In this document: positions 9,643 to 19,002 of the stretch, piece after piece
Layout of the letters: each line of letters starts with the position of its first letter
Position numbering within the stretch: the first letter of the stretch is position 1
Origin: CAWAYR01 sp050250875
GTDB lineage: Bacteria > Acidobacteriota > Vicinamibacteria > Vicinamibacterales > UBA2999
Direction: 5' to 3'
DNA length: 64,000 nucleotides
Assembly: GCA_050250875.1 (NCBI GenBank)
Contig: JBFWNV010000001.1
Coordinates: forward strand, 372,001 to 436,000
Notes under the pieces: generated by a model
What the model was told of the DNA's origin: nothing
Seen by the model: only the letters and a program-made list of their open reading frames with translations
Databases searched by the model: none
Made by a program: the position numbers and the translations under genes

Positions 9643-10806
9643 TTACTGCTGCGGCGGCGGCGGGCTGCCGGCCGGCCGGTAGGTGCCGACCGCCGGCAAC
9701 TGCGACCCGGTGAGGTCGGCCGGCAGCGGCTTGCCGGCGACGATCGGATGGCGCAGCGTGCCGATGCCCTCGATCGTCGCTTCGATCGTCTCGCCCGGCT
9801 TCAGGTAGCCCGAGCGCGTGCCGCGCTTGAACGCGCCCGACGAGGTGCCGCCGGTCGTGCCGCTGTTGATCACGTCGCCCGGGAACAGCGTGATGATCGA
9901 CGAGCCGTATTCGATCAGCTCCCAGATGTTGTGAATCATGTCGCCGGCCTTGGCTTCCTGCACCTTCACGCCGTCGATCGACAGCTGCTGGTGCAGCCGC
10001 TTCATCGGGTCGCCGTAGAACTCCTTGGGGACGATCCACGGGCCCATCGGCGCGAACGTCTCGTGGCCCTTGCCGACGAACCAGTCCGACGAGCGGGTGC
10101 CGGGCCGGCCGCCGCGGTCCGACATGTCGATGGTCACGGTGTAGCCGAACACGTACTCCTGGGCGCGATTCGCCGAGACGTAGCGCGCCGGCTTGCCGAT
10201 GACCGTGCCGAACTCGATTTCCCAGTCGATCCGGTCGCGGCCGGGCGGAATGACGATCTCGTGGCCGTTGCCGATCACGGCGCCTTCGCTCGGCTTCAGG
10301 AACAGGTACGGCACGCCGCGATTGGCGCGGATCTTCTTGTCGTTCTCGGCCTGCTGCTGCGGCGTGCAGCCCTCGCAGGTGTGGGTGTAGAAGTTGCCGG
10401 CGGCGTTGAGGATCTTGCCGGGATAGCGGATCGGCGCCAGCGTCCGCACGGCGCTGACCTGGTGGATGAAGCCCGGCCGCTGACCGTCGAGCGCCTTGGT
10501 CGCCACCAGGTGGTTGACGATCTCGTAGATGCGGTTCTTCAGGCCGTACTCGTAGAGGCCGATGAGCTGCCGCATGTCCTCGGGCATCGCCATCCGCGCG
10601 ACCCCGGGCTCGAGCTGCAGGTTGTGGTTGGCCGCCTCGAGCTCGACGACGAGCTGCTGGCGCAGCACGAGGCCGAGGCCCTCGCGGCCGTTGAACGCGA
10701 AGGTGCCGACGGCGAAGGGTTCGACGCTCGAGGTCGCCTGTGCCGACGCCGCCGCCGGCGCCAGCACCAGGCCGGTAATGAGGAACGCGGTCCGCAGCAT
10801 GCGCAT
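9643..10806 (-). CDS. fumarylacetoacetate hydrolase-family protein with signal peptide
   Basis: 387 residues. The C-terminal half has the FAH fold: acidic metal-binding cluster D194-W-E196-I-E198, the YTVTIDMSDR segment, and a GDVINSGTTGGTSSG glycine-rich loop near the active site. Family members cleave or decarboxylate beta-keto acids in aromatic catabolism and are normally cytosolic. Here the N-terminus (MRMLRTAFLITGLVLAPAAASAQA) is a clear signal peptide, so the protein is likely periplasmic. The start was chosen because AAGGGGG lies 6 bases upstream; an earlier in-frame ATG would bury the signal. The insert CEGC (about 144-147) is unusual. Confidence 0.82.
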   Translation of the reverse strand: MRMLRTAFLITGLVLAPAAASAQATSSVEPFAVGTFAFNGREGLGLVLRQQLVVELEAANHNLQLEPGVARMAMPEDMRQLIGLYEYGLKNRIYEIVNHLVATKALDGQRPGFIHQVSAVRTLAPIRYPGKILNAAGNFYTHTCEGCTPQQQAENDKKIRANRGVPYLFLKPSEGAVIGNGHEIVIPPGRDRIDWEIEFGTVIGKPARYVSANRAQEYVFGYTVTIDMSDRGGRPGTRSSDWFVGKGHETFAPMGPWIVPKEFYGDPMKRLHQQLSIDGVKVQEAKAGDMIHNIWELIEYGSSIITLFPGDVINSGTTGGTSSGAFKRGTRSGYLKPGETIEATIEGIGTLRHPIVAGKPLPADLTGSQLPAVGTYRPAGSPPPPQQ

Positions 10807-10935
10807 GAAGTGCCCCCTTGTCGTGCGCGCGGCCACCTCGACCGCAGGCGGACGGGCACGCACGCGACTCTAGCGGCGGCGCCCGCTGGAGTGTCAAGCA
10901 AGAAGATGTCTACGGTTTGTCGCCGAAGTGTCGCG

Positions 10936-13395
10936 TCAGCCGGCGAGCCGCGCCGCCGGGCGCACGCCGCTCGTCTGCGCCGGGCGCCCGCCGGCCTCGG
11001 CCGGCTTGGCGAAGAAGTACCCCTGCCCGCACTGGCAGCCGAGCGCGCGCAGGTGGTCGACGTGCGCCGCCGTCTCGATGCCCTCGGCGACGATCTCGAG
11101 GCCCAGCGTCAGCGCCAGGCCGACGATCAGCTTGATGATCTCGCCCTTGTCCTCGTCGGTGCCGATGCCGGCGACGAACGAGCGGTCGATCTTCAGGGTG
11201 TCGAGCGGCAGCGACTGCAGGTAGCTGAGCGAACTGTAGCCGGTGCCGAAGTCGTCGAGGCTGATGCGCACGCCGAGGGCGCGCAGTTTGGCCAGCACGA
11301 CCCGGGCGCGGGCGGCGTCCTTGATCGCCGCGCTCTCGGTGATCTCGAGGCGCAGGCTGGAGGCCGGGCAACCGGTGTCGCGGAGGATCTCCTCGACGTG
11401 CTTGACCAGCGTCTCCTGCGCGAACGCCTTGGCCGACAGGTTCACGCTCACCGTCGTCTGCGCCGTGAAGGTGCCGACGCGGAGCCACTCGCGCGCCTGC
11501 AGGCACGCCTCCTTCAGCACCCACTCGTCGATCTGGGCGATGAGGCCGACCTCCTCGGCCACTTCCAGGAACTCGCCGGGGCCGACCAGACCGCGCTCGG
11601 GATGCTGCCAGCGCACCAGCGCCTCGACGCCGGTGACCTGCCGCGTGGTCAACGCGACGATCGGCTGGTACCAGACGCGGAACTCCTCGCGCTCGACGGC
11701 GCGGCGCAGGTCGGTCTCGAGCCGCAGGCGGCGGACGGCGGCGTCGTGCAGCGCGGCGTCGAACACCGAGTAGCCGCCGCCGCCGGCGTTCTTCGCCCGG
11801 TACATCGCCAGGTCGGCGTCGCGGATGATGTCCTCGCCCGAGGTGTGGGCATCGGAGGCCACGGCCACGCCGATGCTGGCGCTGGTGAAGACGTCCTGGC
11901 CGTCGACCGGCAGCGGCAGCATCGCCATCTGCTGTACCCGCTTGGCGACGCGTACGGCGTCGAGCGGCTCGCGGATGCCGTCGAGCAGCACGGCGAACTC
12001 GTCGCCGCCGAGCCGGGCCAGCGTCGGCTCCGGCGACGACGACGCCTCGGACAGGCGCGACACCACGTCGTCGCTGCGCACGGCGGCGGCCAGCCGTTCG
12101 CCGAACACCACCAGCAGCCGGTCGCCGGCGGTGTGGCCGAGGCTGTCGTTGACGTGCTTGAAGCGATCGAGATCGACGAACAGCACGGCGAACTGGTACT
12201 TGGGATGGCGGACGCGGCGCGCCAGCGCGCGATCGAGCCGCTCGCGGAACAGCGCCCGGTTCGGCAGCTGGGTCAGGTGATCGTGGATGGCGTCGTGGAC
12301 CAGCCGTTCGTGCGCGGAGCGCAGGCTCACGCTCATCGCGTTGAACGCCCGGGCCACCGTCGCCGCCTCGGCGGTGCCGCGCACCGGCAGCTGCAGCGAC
12401 AGGTTGCCGGCGGCGATCTGCTCGGCCGCGGTCGCGATGTCGCGCAGCGGCCGGCTCAGGTGCCGGCTGAGGAACACGCCGCCGACCAGCGACAGCACCA
12501 GCGCGGCGATCGCCGCCAGCGCGAAGCGGGTCCGCAGGGTGTCGATGAACTGCTGCGTCAGCGCCCAGTCCGACAGCACCAGGAGGCGCCCGGCGTCGCC
12601 GCCCGGCACGTCGGGCATCAGCGGGAACACCGCGGCGATGTACTGGCGGCCGGCCATCTCGAGGACGTCGGGCTTGAGTCCGGGGGCGGCCATGGTCGCC
12701 AGCCGCAGCGCCTCGTCGTCGCGTCCGGGGCCCGACGCCAGGCTGGTGGCCACGACCTGGCCGTTGACGACCAGCGCCACCTCGCAGCGCGCCAGCGCCG
12801 CCAGCTCCCGCGTCATGTCGTCGGTCAGCAGGTAGCCGGAGGTCAGCGTGCCGACGACCGCGTCGGCGTCGCGTGCCGGCACCGACACGGCGAGGTAAAG
12901 GCGGTCGCCGTCCGGCACCAGGGCGCCGGCGGCGCGGCCGCCACGGGCGGCGTGCTGGGCGTCGCGCACGACGTTGCGGCCGCCACCCGAGGCGTCGGTC
13001 CAGCCCGCCGTGCCGAGCCACGATCCGTCGGCGGCGGCGACGATGGTGAAGTCGGCCTCCATCTGCCGGCGGTGCCGCTCGCTCATCGCATCGAGCGCGG
13101 CGCGGTCGCGCAGGCCGCCGGCGAGCTGGGCCCTGAACGTCGGCAACTGGGTGACGAGATCGGCCTCGTCGATGGCGGCGTCGAGGCGTTGCTCGAGCAG
13201 CGCGTAGATGGCGGTGCGGGCCACTCCGAGGTCGGCGGCGACCCGATCCCGCGACTGCGCCGACACCACGCCGGCGGTCACCAGCAGCACCGCGCCGAGC
13301 GCCACGGCCACCAGCAGGCCGAGCGCCGAGGCGACCCGCGCTTCGAGGCGGACGTGCCACGGCAGCTCGACGGGCTGCGGCTTCGGGGGGGTCAT
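10936..13395 (-). CDS. membrane sensor with HAMP, GGDEF and EAL domains (cyclic di-GMP turnover)
   Basis: 819 residues from the ATG before 'PPKPQPVE'. A transmembrane segment at about 21-45, an extracellular Cache-like region (about 46-275), a second segment near 285-310 and a HAMP linker precede a GGDEF domain (motif 463-467, intact) and an EAL domain (EAL at 591-593; DDFGTGYSSL, KIDRSFV and AEGIET all present). Both diguanylate cyclase and phosphodiesterase motifs look complete, so either activity is possible. A Ser/Pro-rich insert precedes GGDEF. A longer frame with 57 extra residues exists but does not begin with a signal or known domain. Confidence 0.9.
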   Translation of the reverse strand: MTPPKPQPVELPWHVRLEARVASALGLLVAVALGAVLLVTAGVVSAQSRDRVAADLGVARTAIYALLEQRLDAAIDEADLVTQLPTFRAQLAGGLRDRAALDAMSERHRRQMEADFTIVAAADGSWLGTAGWTDASGGGRNVVRDAQHAARGGRAAGALVPDGDRLYLAVSVPARDADAVVGTLTSGYLLTDDMTRELAALARCEVALVVNGQVVATSLASGPGRDDEALRLATMAAPGLKPDVLEMAGRQYIAAVFPLMPDVPGGDAGRLLVLSDWALTQQFIDTLRTRFALAAIAALVLSLVGGVFLSRHLSRPLRDIATAAEQIAAGNLSLQLPVRGTAEAATVARAFNAMSVSLRSAHERLVHDAIHDHLTQLPNRALFRERLDRALARRVRHPKYQFAVLFVDLDRFKHVNDSLGHTAGDRLLVVFGERLAAAVRSDDVVSRLSEASSSPEPTLARLGGDEFAVLLDGIREPLDAVRVAKRVQQMAMLPLPVDGQDVFTSASIGVAVASDAHTSGEDIIRDADLAMYRAKNAGGGGYSVFDAALHDAAVRRLRLETDLRRAVEREEFRVWYQPIVALTTRQVTGVEALVRWQHPERGLVGPGEFLEVAEEVGLIAQIDEWVLKEACLQAREWLRVGTFTAQTTVSVNLSAKAFAQETLVKHVEEILRDTGCPASSLRLEITESAAIKDAARARVVLAKLRALGVRISLDDFGTGYSSLSYLQSLPLDTLKIDRSFVAGIGTDEDKGEIIKLIVGLALTLGLEIVAEGIETAAHVDHLRALGCQCGQGYFFAKPAEAGGRPAQTSGVRPAARLAG

Positions 13396-13717
13396 CGGGG
13401 AGTTCGGCCGGCGTCGGCCGCGCCTCGCGTGAAGAGACACGACGCTCGCGCCGGCGGGACGGGCCGCCGGAGTGCGCAGTCCACCGAAGCGACGGGCAGT
13501 CCGTGCACGGTCGCGGGCGAGGCTCCAGCCCCACATATCGGTGGAATCGAGGCGCCGATGTAGCACTCCGGGCCCGCTGGGCCGCTCTCGGGCGGGCAGG
13601 AGCTACACGGTAGTTCCTTCCCCCGCGGCGACGGTGACGCGCGGATCTGCACGGGATTCACCGTCGCTGCGCGTTGTCACGCGTCTTGCACACCTGCCCC
13701 ACGTGGAGGTGATGCCC
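13396..13717. other. 322-base divergent intergenic region
   Basis: This lies between the GGDEF-EAL gene and the next gene and holds no supportable gene. I looked for a cyclic di-GMP (GEMM) riboswitch ahead of the GGDEF-EAL gene and did not find its conserved core. A GGAGGT ribosome-binding site for the rightward gene ends at 13710. Confidence 0.5.
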
Positions 13718-14209
13718 ATGACGTTCACCAGAGCCTCGCTGGTCTACCTCGGCGTGGTCACGGCGTTCGGACTCGGCCTCGCCGTCGGTCCGCTGGTCGG
13801 GGCCGGCCGTGACGCCAGGGTGCCGGCGACACCGCCGCCGGCCATCGCCGCCGAAACGGCTCCCACGGTCGTTCCAGTCGGTCCGGTCGGGCCGCCGGCG
13901 CCGCGGCTCGAGCGCGTGCCGACGGCCTCGGCCGAACCGGTTCAGCGTCACGTGAAACTGCTGCTCACGCGCGGCACCGACGTGCGCAAGGCCGCGGCCG
14001 GCTTCGCCAACGCCTACCAGCTCATGACGGTGGCCCACGCCGCGAGGAACACGGCGATTCCATTCGTCGTGCTCAAGCACCGCGTGCTGACCGAGCGCCA
14101 GACGCTGGCGGCGGCGATCGCCGCGCTCAAGCCGGAGCTCGACGAAGAGGCTGAAGTGAACCGGGCGCGCGCCGAGGCCCGTGCCGACCTGGCGCGGCTG
14201 CAGGGCTGA
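13718..14209 (+). CDS. single-pass membrane protein, unknown function
   Basis: 163 residues. A hydrophobic N-terminal segment (LVYLGVVTAFGLGLAVGPLVG) is followed by a Pro/Ala/Val-rich linker and a helical, charged C-terminal region (about 80-163) rich in Ala, Arg and Glu that may form a coiled coil. No family recognised. An ATG six bases upstream is also in frame, but GGAGGT ends 7 bases before the chosen ATG, which is the better spacing. Confidence 0.6.
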   Translation: MTFTRASLVYLGVVTAFGLGLAVGPLVGAGRDARVPATPPPAIAAETAPTVVPVGPVGPPAPRLERVPTASAEPVQRHVKLLLTRGTDVRKAAAGFANAYQLMTVAHAARNTAIPFVVLKHRVLTERQTLAAAIAALKPELDEEAEVNRARAEARADLARLQG

Positions 14210-14233
14210 GGGCGGCCGGCGGGTTGATGCGAC

Positions 14234-14265
14234 GGCGCGGGCCTCGCTGCAGCGGGGTCCGCGCC
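14234..14265. terminator. strong hairpin between convergent genes
   Basis: GGCGCGGGCCTCGCT pairs with AGCGGGGTCCGCGCC (15 pairs counting G-U) around a GC loop. It lies between two convergent stop codons (14209 and 14285). No U-run follows on either strand, so termination is inferred from position and stem strength. Confidence 0.5.
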
Positions 14266-14284
14266 CTGAATTGCGGCCACGCGG

Positions 14285-15088
14285 TCAGCGCGGCCGCGGC
14301 GCTTTGCGCAAGTGGCCGTAGAGCAGCTCCTCGGCGAACTCCACGCACTTGTACTCCATCAGCTGCATGTTCGGCTCACGCCGCCGGTGCAGCGGCATGC
14401 GGATGGTCCACGGCCGCGCGAACACCTTGGGATCCTCGATCGTCGCGACGTACTCCAGCGTGTTGGCGTCGAGGGCGGTGTAGCGCTCGGTGACCTTCAA
14501 GGCGTCGCTGTGGTGGTTGCCGGCGCGATCGAACCACGTCTCTTCCATGTGGTCGGTGACCTCGACGACCAGCGTCTCGCCGTCCCAGCGTCCAATCGAC
14601 CAGCCCATCCACGCCGGCGCCGGGCTCTTCTCCTGGCTGTTCATGCGGATCACCCGGCTGGCGCTGGCGAACTCGTAGGTCATCAGCACGTTCGCCGCCG
14701 ACTGCACGATCTGGAACGGGTAGGGCATGTAGGTGGCGCGCGGAATCCCCGGCATGTAGCACTTCACCTCGGGATCGAGCGCCGCCCAGTTGGCGGCGTT
14801 GGCGGCGCGCTTCTCGAGCGCCGCCGGCAGGTAGGGGATCTCACCGCCGTCGACGACGCCGAGGCCCGGCGGCACGCCGAACGCGGCGCCCAGCGAATAC
14901 ACCGGGCCCTGGCGGGCGACGTGGGTCTCGAGATTCCAGTTGGCGGTGTTGAGCGCCTGCCAGATGCCGCTCAGATCCGGGGTCCCGTCGGGCGTGCGCG
15001 GCGCGCGGTACGGGGCCGGGGTCGAGGGACCGGCGCAGGCGGACAGGGCCGCCGTCACCAGCAGGACGGGCGCCAGTCGCGTGATCAC
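14285..15088 (-). CDS. lipoprotein of the PDLSGIW family, unknown function
   Basis: 267 residues from a GTG start. A lipoprotein signal ends in LSAC, placing the lipidated Cys at position 18. The mature N-terminus carries 'PRTPDGTPDLSGIW', a hallmark of a secreted acidobacterial family often present in many copies per genome; the C-terminal half has paired strands such as 'GRWDGETLVVEVTD' and 'VTERYT'. The function is unknown. The GTG starts one base after the stop of the DUF6152 gene, so the two are almost certainly one operon. The gene at 15644 encodes a longer relative. Confidence 0.75.
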   Translation of the reverse strand: MITRLAPVLLVTAALSACAGPSTPAPYRAPRTPDGTPDLSGIWQALNTANWNLETHVARQGPVYSLGAAFGVPPGLGVVDGGEIPYLPAALEKRAANAANWAALDPEVKCYMPGIPRATYMPYPFQIVQSAANVLMTYEFASASRVIRMNSQEKSPAPAWMGWSIGRWDGETLVVEVTDHMEETWFDRAGNHHSDALKVTERYTALDANTLEYVATIEDPKVFARPWTIRMPLHRRREPNMQLMEYKCVEFAEELLYGHLRKAPRPR

Positions 15089-15089
15089 G

Positions 15090-15530
15090 TCACGCTCCCG
15101 GCTTCTTGCGCTCGTTCGGATCGCGGCCATCGCGCGGCGCGCCGGTTCCCGACGAGCCCATGAACAGCGTGCGCCCGTCGGGCAGGGTGATGTCGCGGCC
15201 GTTGGCGCGCAGCCGGCCGTCCTTGGCCCGGTATCCGGCGACGACGATCACCGTGCCGATCTTGATCGAATCACGCGTGATGCCGACGCGCTGCAGCGTG
15301 TTCGGCGTGCCGCCCTCGACCATCCAGCTCTCGTGCGTGCCTTTCGCGGTGGTGACGTCCATGTGGATCCACGCGTGGGGGTTGATCCACTCCACCTTGG
15401 TGACCGGGCCGCGCAGGGTGACGGGGGCGTTGGCGTCGAACTCGGCGGAAAAGGCGTGGTGGGCCAGCGCCCCGCCGCCTGCCGACAGGATCAGCGCCGC
15501 GGCGCCGGCGACCCAGACTCGTCCAGACAT
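15090..15530 (-). CDS. DUF6152 family exported protein
   Basis: 146 residues with a signal peptide, then 'LAHHAFSAEFDANAPVTLRG', 'VTKVEWINPHAWIHMDV' and a terminal 'GRTLFMGSS', which match DUF6152. This small secreted beta-barrel-like family typically sits beside PDLSGxW proteins, as here. Function unknown. A strong GAGGAGGA ribosome-binding site precedes the chosen ATG at 15530; a 35-residue upstream extension has no such support. Confidence 0.85.
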   Translation of the reverse strand: MSGRVWVAGAAALILSAGGGALAHHAFSAEFDANAPVTLRGPVTKVEWINPHAWIHMDVTTAKGTHESWMVEGGTPNTLQRVGITRDSIKIGTVIVVAGYRAKDGRLRANGRDITLPDGRTLFMGSSGTGAPRDGRDPNERKKPGA

Positions 15531-15643
15531 CGAGTTCCTCCTCGTCGCGCCGGGTCGAGCCGACGGTCCGCCCGGCCGGGGGAGCATAGCACTGCGGTGC
15601 TCGCCTCTGGACGCCGGATGGGCCTTGAGCGACACTACGCCGC

Positions 15644-16702
15644 ATGAGACACCTGCTCGCGGTACTCGCCCCCGTCTCGGTGGTCGCCGGTTCGCTGGTC
15701 GTGGTCTCGCTCGGCGCGCAGGCCCCGTCCGCGCTGCCGGACCTGGCGTCGCTGTCGCCCGCGCCGGCCGGCTGGACGGTGCCGCGCACCGCCGACGGCC
15801 ATCCCGATCTGCAGGGCGTGTGGGGCAACAACAGCGTCACGCCGATGGCCCGACCACGGCAGTGGAAGGACAAGGCGCTGCTCACCGACGGCGAACTCGA
15901 GGAGCTGAAGCAGCTCGCCGCACGCTCGGTCGACCAGGGCGGCGACGCCATCTTCGGCAACTTCGTCCAGCAGCTGCTCGACGCCCGCGATCGCGGCGAG
16001 TACGCCCAGGTCTCCTACGATCCGACCACCGGCAACTACAACCAGTTCTGGATGGCCGACCGCGAATGGGACAGGCGCACGTCGCTCATCGTCGATCCCG
16101 CCGACGGGCAGTTCCCGCCGCTCACCGCCGACGCCGAGGCCCGGCGCGAGGCGGCGCGCACGGCGGTGCGCACCCGCGGTCCGGCCGACGGCCCGGAGGA
16201 TCGGCCGCTCTCGGAACGCTGCATCTCGTACGGCGCGCCGCGCACCGGCGCGAACTACAACAGCTACGTCCAGATCGTCCAGTCGCCGCAGACCGTCGTG
16301 CTGCTCCAGGAGATGATCCACGACGCCCGGGTGGTGCCGATGGACGGCCGGCCGCACCTGCCGGCGCACGTCCGCCAGCTGCACGGCGATCCGCGCGGCC
16401 GCTGGGAAGGCGACACGCTCGTCGTCGAAACCACCAACTACGTGAACGGCTTCCAGGGCTCCACCGCCGACGTGACGCTGACCGAACGCTACACGCGCGT
16501 CAGCCCGGACGTCCTCCACTGGGCGATCACGGTCGAGGATGCCAGGACGTGGACGAAGCCGTACACGTTCATGATCCGCCTGAAGCGCACCGACGCGCTG
16601 ATCTACGAATACGCCTGTCACGAAGGCAATTACGCCATGGAGGGCATCCTGGCCGGGGCGCGCGCCGAAGAGGCGAAGGGCGGGCGGCGGACCGCGCGCT
16701 GA
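15644..16702 (+). CDS. exported PDLQGVW-family protein, unknown function
   Basis: 352 residues with a signal peptide (about 1-25). The mature start 'PRTADGHPDLQGVW' and C-terminal 'GRWEGDTLVVETTNYV', 'VTLTERYTRV' and 'YACHEGNY' segments relate it to the lipoprotein at 14285, which diverges from it on the opposite strand. It lacks a lipobox. Families of this kind often neighbour TonB receptors or DUF6152 genes, but no activity has been assigned. Confidence 0.78.
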   Translation: MRHLLAVLAPVSVVAGSLVVVSLGAQAPSALPDLASLSPAPAGWTVPRTADGHPDLQGVWGNNSVTPMARPRQWKDKALLTDGELEELKQLAARSVDQGGDAIFGNFVQQLLDARDRGEYAQVSYDPTTGNYNQFWMADREWDRRTSLIVDPADGQFPPLTADAEARREAARTAVRTRGPADGPEDRPLSERCISYGAPRTGANYNSYVQIVQSPQTVVLLQEMIHDARVVPMDGRPHLPAHVRQLHGDPRGRWEGDTLVVETTNYVNGFQGSTADVTLTERYTRVSPDVLHWAITVEDARTWTKPYTFMIRLKRTDALIYEYACHEGNYAMEGILAGARAEEAKGGRRTAR

Positions 16703-16714
16703 GGCGCGGCGGGG

Positions 16715-17848
16715 CTACTTCGCGGCCTGCCGCCACGCCGACAGCATCGCCGCTTCCTGCTCGGCGGTGAGCACGTAGCGCGGCCGGGCACGCAGCGCCT
16801 CGGGCACGGCGGCGGAGGCACGCCACGTCAGCGTGTCGCGTGCGGTGACGGCGAGCGGGCGATACGTCAGACCGGCGGCGCGGGCCTTGCGCGCGTCGAT
16901 GCGCATGTGGCCCAGCTCGTCGCCCTCGGCCATCACCCACGGGATGGCTTCGGTGAGGCCGGACGACTCGCCCGGCCGCGGCGTCCGCAGCGGATAGGCC
17001 TTCAGCCAGGCGTAGTCCTCGATCCACGTCGTCGTCGTGCCGGCCGGCGCCAGCAGCCGCAGGCCGTCGATGAACCCGGCCAGGGTCTGCGGCGCGGCCG
17101 GGCCGACGACGTTGAAGGTGCCGGCGGCGTCGCGCTCGATCAGCCGGACCATCCACTCGCACAGATCGCGCACGTCGACGTACTGCACGCGGTCGGTGCG
17201 CCGGCCCGGCACCAGCACCTCGCCGCCGCGGGCCAGCCGTACCGGCCAGTAGGTGAAGCGATCCGAGGTGTCGCCGGGGCCGACGATGTAGCCGGGTCGG
17301 ATGATCAGGTCGCGGGCCGGGAAGCCGTCGCGCACCACCTGCTCGCTGCGCGCCTTCAGCACGCCGTAGGACGGCGGCTCCTGCGGCGGCGTGTCGACGA
17401 GCGGCACCGGGCCGTCCTCGGCAATCTCCACCGTGCGGTACGGCCAGAACACGCCGGTCGACGACACGTACACGTAGCGCCCGGCGGCGCCGGCGAGCGC
17501 CGCCACCGCCTCGCGCGTCCACGGCAGGTTGGTCGCGGTGTCGATCACCGCGTCCCAGGTGCGGCCCTTCAGGACGGCGTAGGCGTCGGGCTGCGACCGA
17601 TCGCCGCGCAGCGCCTCCACCCGGGCGAAGTCGCCGCCGTGCTGGTTCGGGGTGCGGCGGCCGCGGTTGAGCATGGACACCTGCCAGCCGCGGGCCAGCG
17701 CCGCGTGCACCAGCTGCGGGCCGAGAAAGCCGGTGCCGCCGAGCAGCAGCAGGCGCCGCGGCGCCTGCGCCCGCACCCATCGGCGCGAGAGCAGCCCGCC
17801 CGCCATCGTGGTCAGGCCAAGGTGCAGGAGGTGGCGACGCGTTGCCAT
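16715..17848 (-). CDS. NAD-dependent epimerase/dehydratase-family protein with export signal
   Basis: 377 residues. An N-terminal twin-arginine-like signal (TRRHLLHLGL, then a hydrophobic stretch) precedes a Rossmann fold with GGTGFLG (about 38-44) and the extended-SDR catalytic pair in YGVLK. An exported SDR would need folded, cofactor-loaded transport, which fits a Tat signal. Substrate unknown. Upstream on the minus strand, TAGTGT (17860-17855) ends exactly 6 bases before the ATG, suggesting a leaderless transcript. Confidence 0.82.
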   Translation of the reverse strand: MATRRHLLHLGLTTMAGGLLSRRWVRAQAPRRLLLLGGTGFLGPQLVHAALARGWQVSMLNRGRRTPNQHGGDFARVEALRGDRSQPDAYAVLKGRTWDAVIDTATNLPWTREAVAALAGAAGRYVYVSSTGVFWPYRTVEIAEDGPVPLVDTPPQEPPSYGVLKARSEQVVRDGFPARDLIIRPGYIVGPGDTSDRFTYWPVRLARGGEVLVPGRRTDRVQYVDVRDLCEWMVRLIERDAAGTFNVVGPAAPQTLAGFIDGLRLLAPAGTTTTWIEDYAWLKAYPLRTPRPGESSGLTEAIPWVMAEGDELGHMRIDARKARAAGLTYRPLAVTARDTLTWRASAAVPEALRARPRYVLTAEQEAAMLSAWRQAAK

Positions 17849-17928
17849 GCCAGGACACTACCACCCCGTCGCCGCATGGGACGAAGCGCGTGACGGCGCC
17901 GCCATCGATGATTTGGCATGATCGAGCG

Positions 17929-18798
17929 GTGAAGCGCCCGCAGCCGGTGCTGCCCGCCGAGGTCGAAGACCACCGCGACGCCCAGTGGCGGCGCGAAGGC
18001 GCCCGCGCCGTCACGTCGGCCCGCGCCGCCGAGCAGTTCGTCGAGGACGTCGGCTTCGCCGCCTGTCTCACCGACGCGCGTCGCCCCGGACCGTCGCTCT
18101 ACGTCGCGGTCTGCGGCCGCCGCGATGCGGTGTTGCCGCGCAACGTGCAGACCGACCACGAAGCCTCGCTGACGTGGACGCTGAAGGACGAGGTGCTGCG
18201 CCGCGGCAAGGTCTACTACGGCAAGCTGGCCGGCCGCGCGATGTTCGTGGCGCCGCGCCTCATCCCGCACTTCCACGCGCTCTGGGGCGTGCGCCGGCGC
18301 GACGAGGCGGCGCGGCTGAGCCGTCCGGCCCGGGCGGTGCTGCGCGTCCTGCGGCGTGAGTGGGAGATGGGCTCCAGGGATCTGCGCGACGACTCCGGCG
18401 TCCGCGATCGCGCGGCCTTCACGCGCGCCCTGGACGAGTTGCAGGCGGCGATGCTCGTGGTGCCGAGCGAGGTCCTCTACCGCCCGGCGTTCACCTATCT
18501 GTGGACCCTGGCCGTCGGCCGGTTCCCGGAGGCGCTGACCGCGCGGGTGTCACGCGAGACGGCGCTGCGGGAAGTGGCAAGGGGATTCCTGGCCGGCGCG
18601 GGAATGACCCTCCCCGGCGAACTCGCCCGGGTCAGCGGGCTGTCGCGCCGGGACGCCGGGCGCGGCAACCGCGCGCTGGTGGCCGAGGGCTACGCCACGA
18701 TGCTGACGCCGGGCACGTACCGGCTGACGGCCGGGCTCGCCAGGCCCGGCCACGACGCCGGCGAGACGGTCGGCGATGCCGTCGCCGACGAGGCGTGA
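17929..18798 (+). CDS. winged-helix protein, AlkZ/YcaQ-like DNA glycosylase relative
   Basis: 289 residues from GTG. The sequence is basic and helical with repeated winged-helix-like segments ('ARAVLRVLRREWEMGSRDLRDDSGV', residues about 125-150, and 'LARVSGLSRRDAGRGNRALVAEGY'). It resembles AlkZ-related proteins of the HTH_42 DNA glycosylase superfamily, but I cannot see a diagnostic QxQ catalytic motif, so activity is uncertain. The GTG is preceded at 6 bases by CATGAT (17917-17922); an in-frame ATG at 17908 is an alternative start. Confidence 0.5.
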   Translation: MKRPQPVLPAEVEDHRDAQWRREGARAVTSARAAEQFVEDVGFAACLTDARRPGPSLYVAVCGRRDAVLPRNVQTDHEASLTWTLKDEVLRRGKVYYGKLAGRAMFVAPRLIPHFHALWGVRRRDEAARLSRPARAVLRVLRREWEMGSRDLRDDSGVRDRAAFTRALDELQAAMLVVPSEVLYRPAFTYLWTLAVGRFPEALTARVSRETALREVARGFLAGAGMTLPGELARVSGLSRRDAGRGNRALVAEGYATMLTPGTYRLTAGLARPGHDAGETVGDAVADEA

Positions 18799-19002
18799 AG
18801 GCCCGATCTACCCCAAAGCTCCGACAGAAGTCAGGCATCACCCAGACAAGCCGCCACCCCGAGCCCGAATACAGGGCCCGCCCCGCACATTTCCGGGATC
18901 CGGCCAACCACGCCCCCGGTGGTACGCCGCTTGCTCAACCGCTCTCAGACGGACGTGGCTGGCCCATCGGTGCACGGGCCGGCACCCGAGAAGGAGTGGT
19001 CG

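Noticed and set aside
13396..13717. Possible cyclic di-GMP riboswitch upstream of the GGDEF-EAL gene
   Set aside because: The conserved GEMM core and tetraloop elements could not be found on either strand.
14285..16702. The two PDLSGxW-family genes as a recent duplication
   Set aside because: They share only motif-level similarity, differ by 85 residues and only one has a lipobox, so they are old family members, not a recent copy.
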